Source: an uncultured Lachnospiraceae bacterium (GTDB lineage Bacteria > Bacillota > Clostridia > Lachnospirales > Lachnospiraceae). Taken from it: DNA of 56,570 nucleotides. The translations under genes were made by a program, and so were the position numbers. Below the pieces are notes generated by a model, which searched no databases, was not told the origin of the DNA, and saw nothing but the letters and a program-made list of their open reading frames with translations. Each line of letters begins with the position of its first letter. Positions within the stretch are counted from its first letter, which is position 1. Location of the stretch: positions 1-56,570 of the forward strand of contig CAJUJY010000016.1 in NCBI GenBank assembly GCA_910586555.1. Reading direction: 5' to 3'. Below, piece by piece: positions 33,270 to 42,389 of the stretch.

Positions 33270-35576
33270 TTATGGCTGCATCTGTGCACGGTAATAATTT
33301 ATAAGGCAGCCCTTTACAATTATATCACGTTCACTGTCTGTAAGCCTTCCAAGTTTTAAATCAAACTCTTCCATTCCATTATTTACAACATAAGCTTTTA
33401 TTACATCTTCTTTGTTTATAATAGTATTCTTTATATCCTTAATAAAGATATAATCCCCATTTTTAAATGGAAGCTTTTCTTCTTCAAATAAGAATGGAAG
33501 CATACCCCAGTTAATAAGGTTAGAACGGTATCTTTTTGTAGCATATTCCTTTGCTATATTTGCAAAACCGCCAAGTACTTTCTGGCATGAAGCTGCCTGT
33601 TCACGTGCTGAGCCATCTCCTGGTTTTACTGCATATATAAGGCTTCCTATCTGTGTTTCTTCAGGTTTTGCTTCAAATTTTGAATTAACTTGTTTAAACA
33701 CTTCCTCTGTTTCAGGACATGCCGCAAATATATCTTTGGCTGGCTTTCCCTCTGTCCTTGCTTTTTCTGCAAGCTGTACTGCTTTAGCACGCCCTACGTA
33801 AGCAGGGTCTTTTCGTGAAAGCGTAAATTCAGCAAGCCCAAGCGGATTTGAACGGAATGAAGATGTTTCACCTGAAGGTATAAGTTCATCTGTTGTTGTT
33901 ACAGGGTCATGTATCTCTGATACAACTTTAAGCACCATATTGTCTGTAAGTGCAGACATAACAGGCCAGTCTTTTATATTAGGGCCAAATTTAATTTCTG
34001 TATCTGGCTTAGGGTTTCCAATACCATTATAAACACGGTTTTCATATATTGTACTGTCAAAGAAATATTTTGGTTTATTAAAGTTTACATCAATATCCAT
34101 TGCTGATGTAAGATATCCTTTATTAGCTGCTGTGGCAGCGATTGAACGTGCATCCATAAGTGCAACTGAAGCAATCTGCCCGTTTGTAACTTTTGAACCC
34201 TCCCTGTTAGGGAAATTACGTGTTGAATGTCTTATTGACAGACCGTTATTAGGAGGTACATCCCCTGCGCCGAAGCATGGGCCGCAGAATGCAGAACGGA
34301 CTGTTGCCCCTGTTGCCATGATATCTGCTATCACGCCATTTTTAATAAGTTCCATAAATACAGGCTGGCTTGATGGATATACACTAAGTGAAAATTCACC
34401 AGCACCAATATTTTTGCCACGCAGTATATCCGCAGCATCACATATATTCTCAAATCCGCCGCCTGCACATCCAGCAATAACACCCTGTTCAACATAAAGT
34501 TTACCATTATGCACTTTATCTTTAAGCGTAAACTTGATTTTATTATTATCAAGGCTTACAAGTGCCTTTTTCTCAACATCATCAAGAATATCCATTAGAT
34601 TTGCATTAAGTTCATCAATGGTATAAACATTGCTTGGATGGAAAGGCATGGCAACCATAGGTTTTATTTTTGAAAGGTCTACATAGACCATTCCATCATA
34701 ATAAGCTATATTGTCTGGTTTTAATTCCTTATAATCCGAAGGACGCTTGTGGATTTCATAGAAGTCTTTAATCTCACTGTCTGTTACCCATATAGATGAA
34801 AGGCATGTTGTTTCAGTGGTCATTACATCTATGCCAATGCGGTAGTCTGCTGAAAGGTTTGCAATGCCATCGCCAACAAATTCCATTACTTTATTATTTA
34901 CATATCCATTAGCAAATACTGCACCAATAATTGCAAGTGCAATATCCTGCGGGCCAACACCCTTCTGCGGCTTTCCAGCCAGGTATACTGCAACTACTCC
35001 TGGCATGGCAATATCATATGTCCTGCCTAAAAGCTGTTTTACAAGTTCAGGTCCTCCTTCCCCTATTGCCATAGTACCCAGTGCGCCATAACGTGTATGG
35101 GAATCTGAACCAAGAAGCATTGCACCACCGCCTGCAAGCATTTCACGTGCAAACTGGTGGATAACTGCCTGGTGTGGCGGAACATACATGCCACCATACT
35201 TTTTAGCACATGAAAGTCCAAACATATGGTCATCTTCATTAATAGTACCACCTACTGCGCATAAACTGTTATGGCAGTTGGTAAGGACATAAGGTACAGG
35301 AAATTTTTCAAGGCCTGATGCACGTGCGGTCTGTATTATGCCTACAAATGTTATATCATGCGATGTCAGTTTATCAAACTTTATATTCAGGTTTGACATA
35401 TCACCAGAAGTATTATGTTTTTCTAGTATTTTATATGCCATTGTACCCTTAACTGCCTCCTCCTTAACAGGAGTGCTGCCACATTCTGCCTTTAATGCCT
35501 CTGCTGCCTCTGCATTATCTTCTATAATCTTTGTCCCGTTTACAAGATAAACCCCGCTGCCATAAAGCTTAACCAT
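33270..35576 (-). CDS. Aconitate hydratase-family enzyme
   Basis: A 768-residue [4Fe-4S] hydratase that should interconvert citrate and isocitrate, as part of the partial citric-acid route feeding glutamate synthesis in anaerobes. Cluster and substrate motifs: LTNCHNSLCAVGG, GSDSHTRYGALGTMAIGEGG, IAGCAGGGFEN, and AFCGPCFGAGD with the CxxC pair. The swivel domain follows (SSFRSNPLGLAEFTLSRKDP; KRYRSNLINWGMLPFLFEE). It resembles the long monomeric hydratases of Clostridia rather than AcnA or AcnB of E. coli, so a related hydro-lyase specificity is possible. It stands between the sigma-like gene and a chemoreceptor gene on the same strand. Confidence 0.85.
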   Translation of the reverse strand: MVKLYGSGVYLVNGTKIIEDNAEAAEALKAECGSTPVKEEAVKGTMAYKILEKHNTSGDMSNLNIKFDKLTSHDITFVGIIQTARASGLEKFPVPYVLTNCHNSLCAVGGTINEDDHMFGLSCAKKYGGMYVPPHQAVIHQFAREMLAGGGAMLLGSDSHTRYGALGTMAIGEGGPELVKQLLGRTYDIAMPGVVAVYLAGKPQKGVGPQDIALAIIGAVFANGYVNNKVMEFVGDGIANLSADYRIGIDVMTTETTCLSSIWVTDSEIKDFYEIHKRPSDYKELKPDNIAYYDGMVYVDLSKIKPMVAMPFHPSNVYTIDELNANLMDILDDVEKKALVSLDNNKIKFTLKDKVHNGKLYVEQGVIAGCAGGGFENICDAADILRGKNIGAGEFSLSVYPSSQPVFMELIKNGVIADIMATGATVRSAFCGPCFGAGDVPPNNGLSIRHSTRNFPNREGSKVTNGQIASVALMDARSIAATAANKGYLTSAMDIDVNFNKPKYFFDSTIYENRVYNGIGNPKPDTEIKFGPNIKDWPVMSALTDNMVLKVVSEIHDPVTTTDELIPSGETSSFRSNPLGLAEFTLSRKDPAYVGRAKAVQLAEKARTEGKPAKDIFAACPETEEVFKQVNSKFEAKPEETQIGSLIYAVKPGDGSAREQAASCQKVLGGFANIAKEYATKRYRSNLINWGMLPFLFEEEKLPFKNGDYIFIKDIKNTIINKEDVIKAYVVNNGMEEFDLKLGRLTDSERDIIVKGCLINYYRAQMQP

Positions 35577-35636
35577 ATTTATGCCTCCTTAACCAGTATA
35601 ACAGATATTAATTCCAGGTTGTCCTGGTATATTATA

Positions 35637-37334
35637 TTACCTTAATACAAACTGTCCAATCAGCTCTTTTAATGAAGTTGCCTGTGCTGCAAGTTCTTCA
35701 CTTGTTGCTGATGTTTCCTGTGCAGATGCTGAATTGCTCTGTACTACACCAGAAATCTGTTCAATTCCTTTTTCAATCTCACGCATTGTATCTGCCTGTG
35801 AAAGTGCTGTATCGCTTGCCTGTTTTGAAGCATTTGATAAAAATTCAATGCCATTTATAACTTCTTCTAAGGATTCCTTTGTCCTTTGTGTCATAATATT
35901 GCCTGCATCAACTTCTTCAAGCGCATTATGTATTAACTCCCTTGTCTTTGCTGCTGACTGTGCACTGTCTGTAGCAAGCTTGCCAATCTGGTCGGCAACT
36001 ACTGCAAAGCCCTTCCCGGCCTCACCAGCCCTTGCTGCTTCAATAGATGCATTAAGTGAAAGCAGGTTTGTCTGTGATGCAATATCTTCAATTTCACCAA
36101 TAATATTTTCAACTTCTTTAGAAGCTTCGCTTATACGTTCCATAGCACTGATAAGGTTGTTCATCTCTTCGCTTCCGTGCTCTGCCTGCTTTCTGTAAAC
36201 AAGGCCTTCTTCATAAGCAGCACCAACCTGTTTTGCAGTATCTTCTGCAGCTATTGTGACGTTTTCAACTGTTGCAGTAAGTTCCTGTACTGCGCCTGCC
36301 TGGTCTGTTGCGCCTTCTGCAAGTGCTGTAGCACTCTCTGCAAGCTGCCCTGCACCTGCATCAACCTGGTCTGAAGCTTCCTCTATCTGTATAAGTGTTT
36401 CCTTAAACCTTTCAGTAATATGTTCAATGCTGTCCTTTAATCCTGCAAAATCACCAGCAAATAATTCAGGGTCATTTAACTTTGCCATAAAATTGCCATC
36501 TGCAAGTGCACTGACGTCTTCATTAATATCAAAAATAATCTGGCTTAAGTCTTTAGCCATATACTTTATTGCAACTGCCAGATCATTAACTTCATCTTTA
36601 GTCCCAGGATCAGGAAATTCCGAAGATAAATCACCTTTTGCAAACTTTTTCATTCTTTCTGATACAGCATTTAATCCATGTGAAATCTGGCCAGCAATCA
36701 TTTTTCCAATTTTAATTGAAACAACCATTACAGAGGCAATAATAATAATAATAACAATAATCATTATAATAGTAAGGACTTTAAGGCTAGTATCAAGGCT
36801 GTTGCCTGCTTCTACATTTACTTCCATCAGGTTTGTAAGATCACCATAAACCTCAGTAAACAGTGGTGCAAGTTCATTAGCTGCTTTTGTCTGTGCCTGC
36901 GCCCTGTTTGTTTCACTATGTATATCCCTGCCAAGTGCTAATATATCAGCATCAAGTTCCCAGTACTTATCAAGTTCCCCTGACATATGTTCATAGGCTT
37001 CTTTTTCCTCTTTAGTAGAAAGGGTTTTTTCCATCTTGGTAAAATACTTTTCAAACTTTTCTTTGTTTTCATCATGTGTTTTAGTATTAAGTTCAACAAA
37101 TTCTTCGTCGGCATATGCAATTACTGCCCTTGTTGAACTTCTAGTATCAGCAAATGCTGCCATTGCATTTCCTATATCCCCTTGTGAAAAACCATATTGT
37201 GTCAGTGCATATGCATAGCGGTTACTTGTAACTACTAATGCAATTAATGCAATAATAGCAGCCACTGCTGCCATCATAGTCACCATAACAAAAGACTTCT
37301 GCAACCTTTTTTCTATCCTCTCCTCTTTAAACAA
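35637..37334 (-). CDS. Methyl-accepting chemotaxis protein
   Basis: A 565-residue transmembrane chemoreceptor. One membrane segment lies near residues 15-37 (VMVTMMAAVAAIIALIALVV), followed by an extracellular helical bundle of about 150 residues, a second very hydrophobic segment (TIIMIIVIIIIIASVMVVSI), HAMP (SERMKKFAKGDLSSEFPDP) and the signalling coiled coil with hairpin tip EIEDIASQTNLLSLNASIEA and ARAGEAGKGFAVVADQIGKL. It feeds CheA/CheW. I place the start at the TTG at 37334, which follows GAGGTGG by 5 nt; an in-frame ATG at 37391 lacks a ribosome-binding site. The ligand is unknown. Confidence 0.92.
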   Translation of the reverse strand: MFKEERIEKRLQKSFVMVTMMAAVAAIIALIALVVTSNRYAYALTQYGFSQGDIGNAMAAFADTRSSTRAVIAYADEEFVELNTKTHDENKEKFEKYFTKMEKTLSTKEEKEAYEHMSGELDKYWELDADILALGRDIHSETNRAQAQTKAANELAPLFTEVYGDLTNLMEVNVEAGNSLDTSLKVLTIIMIIVIIIIIASVMVVSIKIGKMIAGQISHGLNAVSERMKKFAKGDLSSEFPDPGTKDEVNDLAVAIKYMAKDLSQIIFDINEDVSALADGNFMAKLNDPELFAGDFAGLKDSIEHITERFKETLIQIEEASDQVDAGAGQLAESATALAEGATDQAGAVQELTATVENVTIAAEDTAKQVGAAYEEGLVYRKQAEHGSEEMNNLISAMERISEASKEVENIIGEIEDIASQTNLLSLNASIEAARAGEAGKGFAVVADQIGKLATDSAQSAAKTRELIHNALEEVDAGNIMTQRTKESLEEVINGIEFLSNASKQASDTALSQADTMREIEKGIEQISGVVQSNSASAQETSATSEELAAQATSLKELIGQFVLR

Positions 37335-37549
37335 TGGTTCCACCTCTATCTTCCATAATATTTTTAGCTGGCCTGTCCAGCCATAAATCATTGTACTATT
37401 TTTTTCTGTTAATGTAAAGAAGTTTTTTCATGCCTGTAATAATTGTTTTTTAACAGATGTATTTTATATAATTGTCTTAGCTTGTAATCCCCTGTCTGTT
37501 TTCAACAACGGCATAAATACGTTAAAATTTGCATCTTTAAAAATGTTCC

Positions 37550-37578
37550 TTGATAACTGCTATATGTTGTAGTAGAAT
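37550..37578 (+). promoter_or_regulatory. pyrBI promoter
   Basis: TTGATA (37550-37555), 17-nt spacer, TAGAAT (37573-37578), about 50 bp before the pyrB ATG. No PyrR-binding loop or attenuator is evident in the short leader. Confidence 0.65.
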
Positions 37579-37629
37579 TATATTATAGATGGATTTTTTT
37601 ATCCAAATATTTATATAAGGGGGATTATA

Positions 37630-38544
37630 ATGAAACATTTAATTAGCCCGCTTGACTTATCTGTCAGCGAACTTGAAGAAGTCCTTAATCTTGGACAGGA
37701 AATCCTTAAAAACAAAGCAAAGTATTCAGATATATGCAAAGGGAAAAAATTAGCTACTTTATTTTATGAACCAAGCACACGTACACGTCTTAGTTTTGAA
37801 GCAGCAATGCTAAATCTTGGTGGTAAAGTGCTTGGTTTTTCTTCAGCAGATTCAAGTTCTGCATCAAAGGGTGAAAGTGTTGCCGATACAATAAGAGTAA
37901 TATCATCATATGCTGATATATGCGCAATGCGCCATCCAAAGGAGGGAGCACCAACTGTAGCCGCCATGCACTCTAAAATACCAGTAATTAATGCAGGGGA
38001 TGGGGGACATAACCACCCTACCCAGACACTTACAGACCTTTTTACTATAAAACAGCTTAAAGGACGGCTTGACAACCTTGTAATAGGAATGTGTGGTGAC
38101 CTTAAGTTTGGCAGGACTGTACATTCACTTATAAATGCAATGGTACGTTATGAAAATGTGCGTTTTATACTGGTTTCCCCAAATGAACTAAGAATACCTG
38201 ATTATTTGCGCCAGGAAGTGCTTGTTGCTGGCAATATTAATTTTATTGAAACCAATGAACTTGAAAAATACATGCCAGAACTTGATATCCTTTATATGAC
38301 ACGTGTACAAAGGGAACGTTTTTTTAATGAAGAGGACTATATAAGATTAAAGGACAGTTTTATACTTGACGCAGAAAAGATGAAATATGCCAAAGAAGAT
38401 ATGTATGTACTCCACCCCCTGCCACGTGTTAATGAAATTGCGGCTGAAGTTGATAATGACCCCCGTGCCGTATACTTTAAACAGGCAGAATTTGGTGTGT
38501 ATGTACGCATGGCACTTATTATGACACTTTTAGGACTTTCTTAA
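37630..38544 (+). CDS. pyrB: Aspartate carbamoyltransferase, catalytic chain
   Basis: A 304-residue enzyme that joins carbamoyl phosphate and aspartate, the first committed step of pyrimidine synthesis. The carbamoyl-phosphate site FYEPSTRTRLSFEAAML is intact. GDGGHNHPTQTLTDLFTI and GDLKFGRTVHSL mark the middle, and VLHPLPRVNEI the aspartate domain. Length is normal. AGGGGG lies 7 nt before the ATG. The zinc-binding regulatory chain gene follows on the same strand, so the holoenzyme is probably the allosteric PyrB6-PyrI6 type. Confidence 0.97.
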   Translation: MKHLISPLDLSVSELEEVLNLGQEILKNKAKYSDICKGKKLATLFYEPSTRTRLSFEAAMLNLGGKVLGFSSADSSSASKGESVADTIRVISSYADICAMRHPKEGAPTVAAMHSKIPVINAGDGGHNHPTQTLTDLFTIKQLKGRLDNLVIGMCGDLKFGRTVHSLINAMVRYENVRFILVSPNELRIPDYLRQEVLVAGNINFIETNELEKYMPELDILYMTRVQRERFFNEEDYIRLKDSFILDAEKMKYAKEDMYVLHPLPRVNEIAAEVDNDPRAVYFKQAEFGVYVRMALIMTLLGLS

Positions 38545-38676
38545 ATGTTAATATACAAGAAGGTAGTGTGAAAAAACCATATACGAAAGTTTTTTCACAA
38601 CTCTTGCAAAGCAAGAGTTTGGGATTTGTGCCTGCGGCCCAAAGTCTGCGGGTACTGGAAAGGCATGGGAATTTTT
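38545..38676 (+). promoter_or_regulatory. Structured pyrB-pyrI intercistronic region
   Basis: Two stems follow one another: GTGAAAAAAC ... GTTTTTTCAC (38568-38600) and AACTCTTGC ... GCAAGAGTT (38600-38621). A further CCTGCGG / GTCTGCGGG region follows. They could weaken or process the transcript between catalytic and regulatory chains and so set their ratio; this is inferred. Confidence 0.45.
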
Positions 38677-39102
38677 ATGTTAAATATAAGCGGATTAAAT
38701 GAAGGTGTAGTAATTGACCATATACAGGCAGGCGGTGCAATGAAAATTTATGAATATTTAAACCTTGAAAAGCTGGACTGCCAGGTTGCTATTATTAAAA
38801 ATGCAAGAAGCAGTAAAATGGGGAAAAAAGATATTATTAAAATAGAAGGCCCGCTTGATATAGACCTGAATGTACTTGGGGTACTTGACCACAATATTAC
38901 CATTAATATTATAAAGGACAACCATATTGCAGATAAAAAAACACTTGAACTGCCAGATATGGTAACAAATATAATAAAATGCAGAAACCCAAGGTGCATT
39001 ACTTCAGCAGAACAGGAAATACCACACAGGTTTAAACTTACAGACAGGGAAAACAGGATATACAGGTGTGTATACTGTGAATCTAAATTTAAAGGCAATT
39101 AA
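38677..39102 (+). CDS. pyrI: Aspartate carbamoyltransferase, regulatory chain
   Basis: A 141-residue allosteric subunit. The N-terminal nucleotide-binding part has GVVIDHIQAGGAMKIYEYL and VAIIKNARSSKMGKKDIIKI. The C-terminal zinc domain has the four cysteines in CRNPRC and YRCVYC that hold the catalytic contacts. I set the start at the ATG at 38677 by homology; an in-frame upstream extension is unlike PyrI. It works with PyrB to give CTP/ATP feedback. A weak CCCC(G)CTT ... AAGTGGGG hairpin lies at 39133-39154. Confidence 0.94.
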   Translation: MLNISGLNEGVVIDHIQAGGAMKIYEYLNLEKLDCQVAIIKNARSSKMGKKDIIKIEGPLDIDLNVLGVLDHNITINIIKDNHIADKKTLELPDMVTNIIKCRNPRCITSAEQEIPHRFKLTDRENRIYRCVYCESKFKGN

Positions 39103-39203
39103 ACACTGTTTTGTTAATACCTGGATGCAAAAATCCCCCGCTTTAGAATAAGTGGGGAATTTCTGCTGGAATTAATACTATTTTTTATCTTATTGCATAC
39201 TTG

Positions 39204-39410
39204 CTATTGTATACTTACTACTTCATAACCTGCTTCTGTTACAGCATTTTTTAATGCATCTTCATCTGTACTGTCTGTTGTTACTGTTGCGCTTTTTCCT
39301 TCAAGGCTCATTACAACATCTGTAACCCCGCTTACGGCGCGCAATGCCTTTTCAACCCTTCCTGTACAATGTTCACACATCATTCCTTCAATAGTAATTT
39401 TCTTTGTCAT
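39204..39410 (-). other. Possible internal copZ-like translation unit within copA
   Basis: The last 68 codons of copA begin with ATG (MTKKITIEGMMCEHC), preceded by AGAAAGGA at about 10 nt. Translation from here would give a free CopZ-type copper chaperone. The layout suggests a former separate gene now in frame with copA; whether it is still used cannot be seen. Confidence 0.45.
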
Positions 39411-41831
39411 AGCTAAATCTTCCTTTCTTAATGTATTTATATTATTTTTATTAATACCTGCTATATCTGTAATACTTTCTTCATTATCACTATTATCACT
39501 GTTACTGCCCTTGGAAAATGTAAGCCTTTTAAGCCTTAATGCATTACTTACAACGCACACGCTGCTAAGGCTCATTGCCGCTGCACCAAACATAGGGCTT
39601 AATTTTAAACCAAATGGCAGGTATAAGACACCTGCTGCCACTGGTATTCCAATAATATTGTAGAAAAATGCCCAGAAAAGGTTCTGTTTAATATTCCTGA
39701 TAACGGCCCTGCTTAGTTTTATTGCATTTGCTGCACTTAAAAGGCTGTCATTCATAAGTACTATATCTGCGCTTTCGATTGCAATATCTGTCCCTGCGCC
39801 TACTGCAATCCCAACGTCCGCAGAGGCAAGTGCTGGTGCATCATTAATGCCGTCCCCTGCCATTGCCACCTTATGCCCTTCTGCTTTTAATGAAGAAATT
39901 TTCTCTTCTTTTTGTGCAGGCAGCACATTGGCAATTACTTCATCTATTCCTGTTTCTTTCCTGATGGCGTTGGCAGTAATTTCATTATCACCAGTAAGCA
40001 TTATAACATGTATTCCCTGTTTCTTAAACTCTTCCACTGCCTGCCTGCTTGTTTTTTTAACTATATCCGCAACAGCAATTATTCCTGTTACTTTATTTCC
40101 ATCTGCAAATATAAGCGGTGTTTTACCATCTTTGGCATAGTTTTCTGCTATTTCTTTAATGCTTGTATCTACAGTTATATTATTATCTTTTAATAATGCC
40201 AGGTTGCCAGCATAATATTTCTTACCGCCAACAATCCCTGTAATCCCCTTGCCAAATACTGCTTTAAAATCCTTTGCATCTTCAAGGCTTATGCCAAGCC
40301 CGTTACATTTTTTAATAATTGCATCTGCAAGCGGGTGTTCACTTCCGTTTTCAAGTGATCCTGCAATTTTATACAGTCTTTCTTCCGTCATATCCCCAAA
40401 TGTTATAATATCAGTTACTACAGGCTTTCCTTCTGTAATTGTGCCTGTTTTGTCAAGCACTACTGTATCAACAAGGTGTGCTGTTTCCAATGCTTCACCT
40501 GACTTTACAAGTATGCCGTTTTCTGCACCCTTGCCAGTACCAGCCATTATTGCAACAGGTGTTGCAAGCCCAAGCGCACATGGGCATGAAATTACAAGGA
40601 CAGCTATTGCTGATGAAAGCGCAAATTCAAAACCATAGTCAAGCATAAGCCATACAATAGCTGTTACAGCCGATACAGCCATTACAAATGGTACAAATAT
40701 CCCTGATACTTTATCTGCAATTTTAGCTATTGGTGCTTTGCTTGAAGAAGCCTCTTCAACAAGCTTTATAATTTGTGACAGTGTGGTGTCTTCTCCTACT
40801 TTTACAGCCTTTGCCTTAAGAAGCCCTGCTTTGTTAATTGATGCAGATACCAGTTTATCACCTTCCTGTTTAATAACAGGTATGCTTTCACCTGTAACAA
40901 CTGACTCATCTACAGAGGATTTCCCCTCTATAACAACACCATCTGCGGCAACAGATTCACCAGGCTTTATAATAAATATATCACCTTCAATCATTTCACT
41001 TGCATTTATAGTCTGTGTAACACCGTCCCTTACAACTGTTGCTGTCTTAGGCGCAAGATCCATAAGCTTTGTAATTGCTTCACTTGTCCTGCCTTTAGAA
41101 CGTGTTTCCAGAAACTTTCCTACTGTAACAAGTGTTAAAATCATCCCGGCAGATTCAAAATATAAATCATGGCTGAACTGGTTTACTGCTGTCATATCAC
41201 CATGCCCAAGCCCATATATAATCTTATATGTTGCATAAATGCCATATATAATTGCAGCCCCTGAACCAACAGCTACCAGGCTGTCCATATTAGGGCTGCG
41301 CCTTGCAAGCGTTTTAAACCCTGTAATATAATATTTCTGGTTGGCAATAGTAATTGGTATTAGTAAAAATACCTGTGTTATTGCAAAAACCCCTGCATTT
41401 GCACTGCCATGCAGGTACTTTGCCATATGTGCAGGCATATCAAGCCCCGCCATACTAAAAAACATATGTCCCATTGACACATACATAAGTGGTATAAGGA
41501 AAATAATAGACACTATAAGCCTTTTTTTCATGTTTGCAATATTCTTCTGGTAAACATTCTGTACGCTGCCTGGTGTTTTAATATCTGTACTTTTGCCAGA
41601 TACCACACTCCCCTGTGCACTTCCTTTAACACTTGCACCATAGCCGGCATTAACAACAGCATTTATAATATTATCTTCACTTATAAGCTCTTCATTATAT
41701 TCTACCTGCATACTGTTTGTAAGCAAGTTTACATTAACCTTGCCTACACCATTAAGTTTTGATACACTTTTTTCAACATGTGCAGAACATGCAGAACAAG
41801 TCATTCCTGTAACATCAAACTTCCCAGTCAT
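39204..41831 (-). CDS. copA: Copper-exporting P1B-type ATPase with two HMA domains
   Basis: An 875-residue copper pump. An N-terminal HMA domain carries GMTCSACSAHVEK. About eight membrane segments include the metal site CPC in VISCPCALGLATP (about residue 417). The phosphorylation motif is DKTGTITEGKP (about 460), followed by the HP motif GSEHPLAD, TGDNEITA and AGDGINDAPALASADVGIA. Unusually, a second complete HMA domain (MCEHC) is fused at the C-terminus after an about 20-residue linker, as if the chaperone gene copZ had joined the pump gene. An internal ATG with its own ribosome-binding site at 39410 could still yield this domain alone. Transcribed after csoR. Confidence 0.95.
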   Translation of the reverse strand: MTGKFDVTGMTCSACSAHVEKSVSKLNGVGKVNVNLLTNSMQVEYNEELISEDNIINAVVNAGYGASVKGSAQGSVVSGKSTDIKTPGSVQNVYQKNIANMKKRLIVSIIFLIPLMYVSMGHMFFSMAGLDMPAHMAKYLHGSANAGVFAITQVFLLIPITIANQKYYITGFKTLARRSPNMDSLVAVGSGAAIIYGIYATYKIIYGLGHGDMTAVNQFSHDLYFESAGMILTLVTVGKFLETRSKGRTSEAITKLMDLAPKTATVVRDGVTQTINASEMIEGDIFIIKPGESVAADGVVIEGKSSVDESVVTGESIPVIKQEGDKLVSASINKAGLLKAKAVKVGEDTTLSQIIKLVEEASSSKAPIAKIADKVSGIFVPFVMAVSAVTAIVWLMLDYGFEFALSSAIAVLVISCPCALGLATPVAIMAGTGKGAENGILVKSGEALETAHLVDTVVLDKTGTITEGKPVVTDIITFGDMTEERLYKIAGSLENGSEHPLADAIIKKCNGLGISLEDAKDFKAVFGKGITGIVGGKKYYAGNLALLKDNNITVDTSIKEIAENYAKDGKTPLIFADGNKVTGIIAVADIVKKTSRQAVEEFKKQGIHVIMLTGDNEITANAIRKETGIDEVIANVLPAQKEEKISSLKAEGHKVAMAGDGINDAPALASADVGIAVGAGTDIAIESADIVLMNDSLLSAANAIKLSRAVIRNIKQNLFWAFFYNIIGIPVAAGVLYLPFGLKLSPMFGAAAMSLSSVCVVSNALRLKRLTFSKGSNSDNSDNEESITDIAGINKNNINTLRKEDLAMTKKITIEGMMCEHCTGRVEKALRAVSGVTDVVMSLEGKSATVTTDSTDEDALKNAVTEAGYEVVSIQ

Positions 41832-41868
41832 ATAAATCCTCCTGTCTGGTAAAATTATATATCCATAA

Positions 41869-42162
41869 TTATTTCATAAGGTTTTTAAGCAGCCCACAAA
41901 GTTCATCGACAGCTTCATCTTTACCTGCCCTTATATCATTACATACACATGATTTTATATGCCTTGAAAGAAGCTGTTTATTAAAACCGTTAAGAGCTGC
42001 CTGTATAGAAGATACCTGTGTAAGAATGTCAACACAGTACCTGTCTTCTTCAAGCATCTTTTTTACACCACGCACCTGGCCCTCAATCACACTAAGACGG
42101 TTTAACATTTTTTGTATCTCTTTAGTATCCCTTTTAACATGTTTTATATTCTCCTGTTCCAT
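41869..42162 (-). CDS. csoR: CsoR-type copper-sensing repressor
   Basis: A 97-residue all-helical repressor of the CsoR/RcnR family. The copper ligands are all present: Cys-43 (RYCVDILTQV), His-68 and Cys-72 (SRHIKSCV). An N-terminal Arg in NRLSVIEGQVRG belongs to the DNA-binding face. On binding Cu(I) it leaves its operator. It lies 37 bp upstream of copA on the same strand and probably controls both from the promoter at 42264-42236. Confidence 0.95.
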   Translation of the reverse strand: MEQENIKHVKRDTKEIQKMLNRLSVIEGQVRGVKKMLEEDRYCVDILTQVSSIQAALNGFNKQLLSRHIKSCVCNDIRAGKDEAVDELCGLLKNLMK

Positions 42163-42210
42163 AATTCCCCCGTTTCTATGCAGCCTTGCTTAAACATATT
42201 CCCAGTAAAT

Positions 42211-42264
42211 AGCATACCCCCGTACCCTGTTTATTATAATAACAGAAATAATTAGCATTGTCAA
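42211..42264 (-). promoter_or_regulatory. csoR-copA promoter with candidate CsoR operator
   Basis: On the minus strand TTGACA (42264-42259), 17-nt spacer, TATTAT (42241-42236), followed at the expected start point by GGGTACGGGGGTATGC (42228-42213), a G-rich tract flanked by TA of the kind CsoR operators use. Binding there would block transcription of csoR-copA. Confidence 0.65.
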
Positions 42265-42389
42265 TAAATATATGGATAATTATGGTATATAAACATAGAC
42301 ACACAAAGCCATGTAACTTATAATACCAGATAAACAGAAAAACAATATAAATAACCAGTACATTAAATTTTAAAACAGGAGGATATAAA

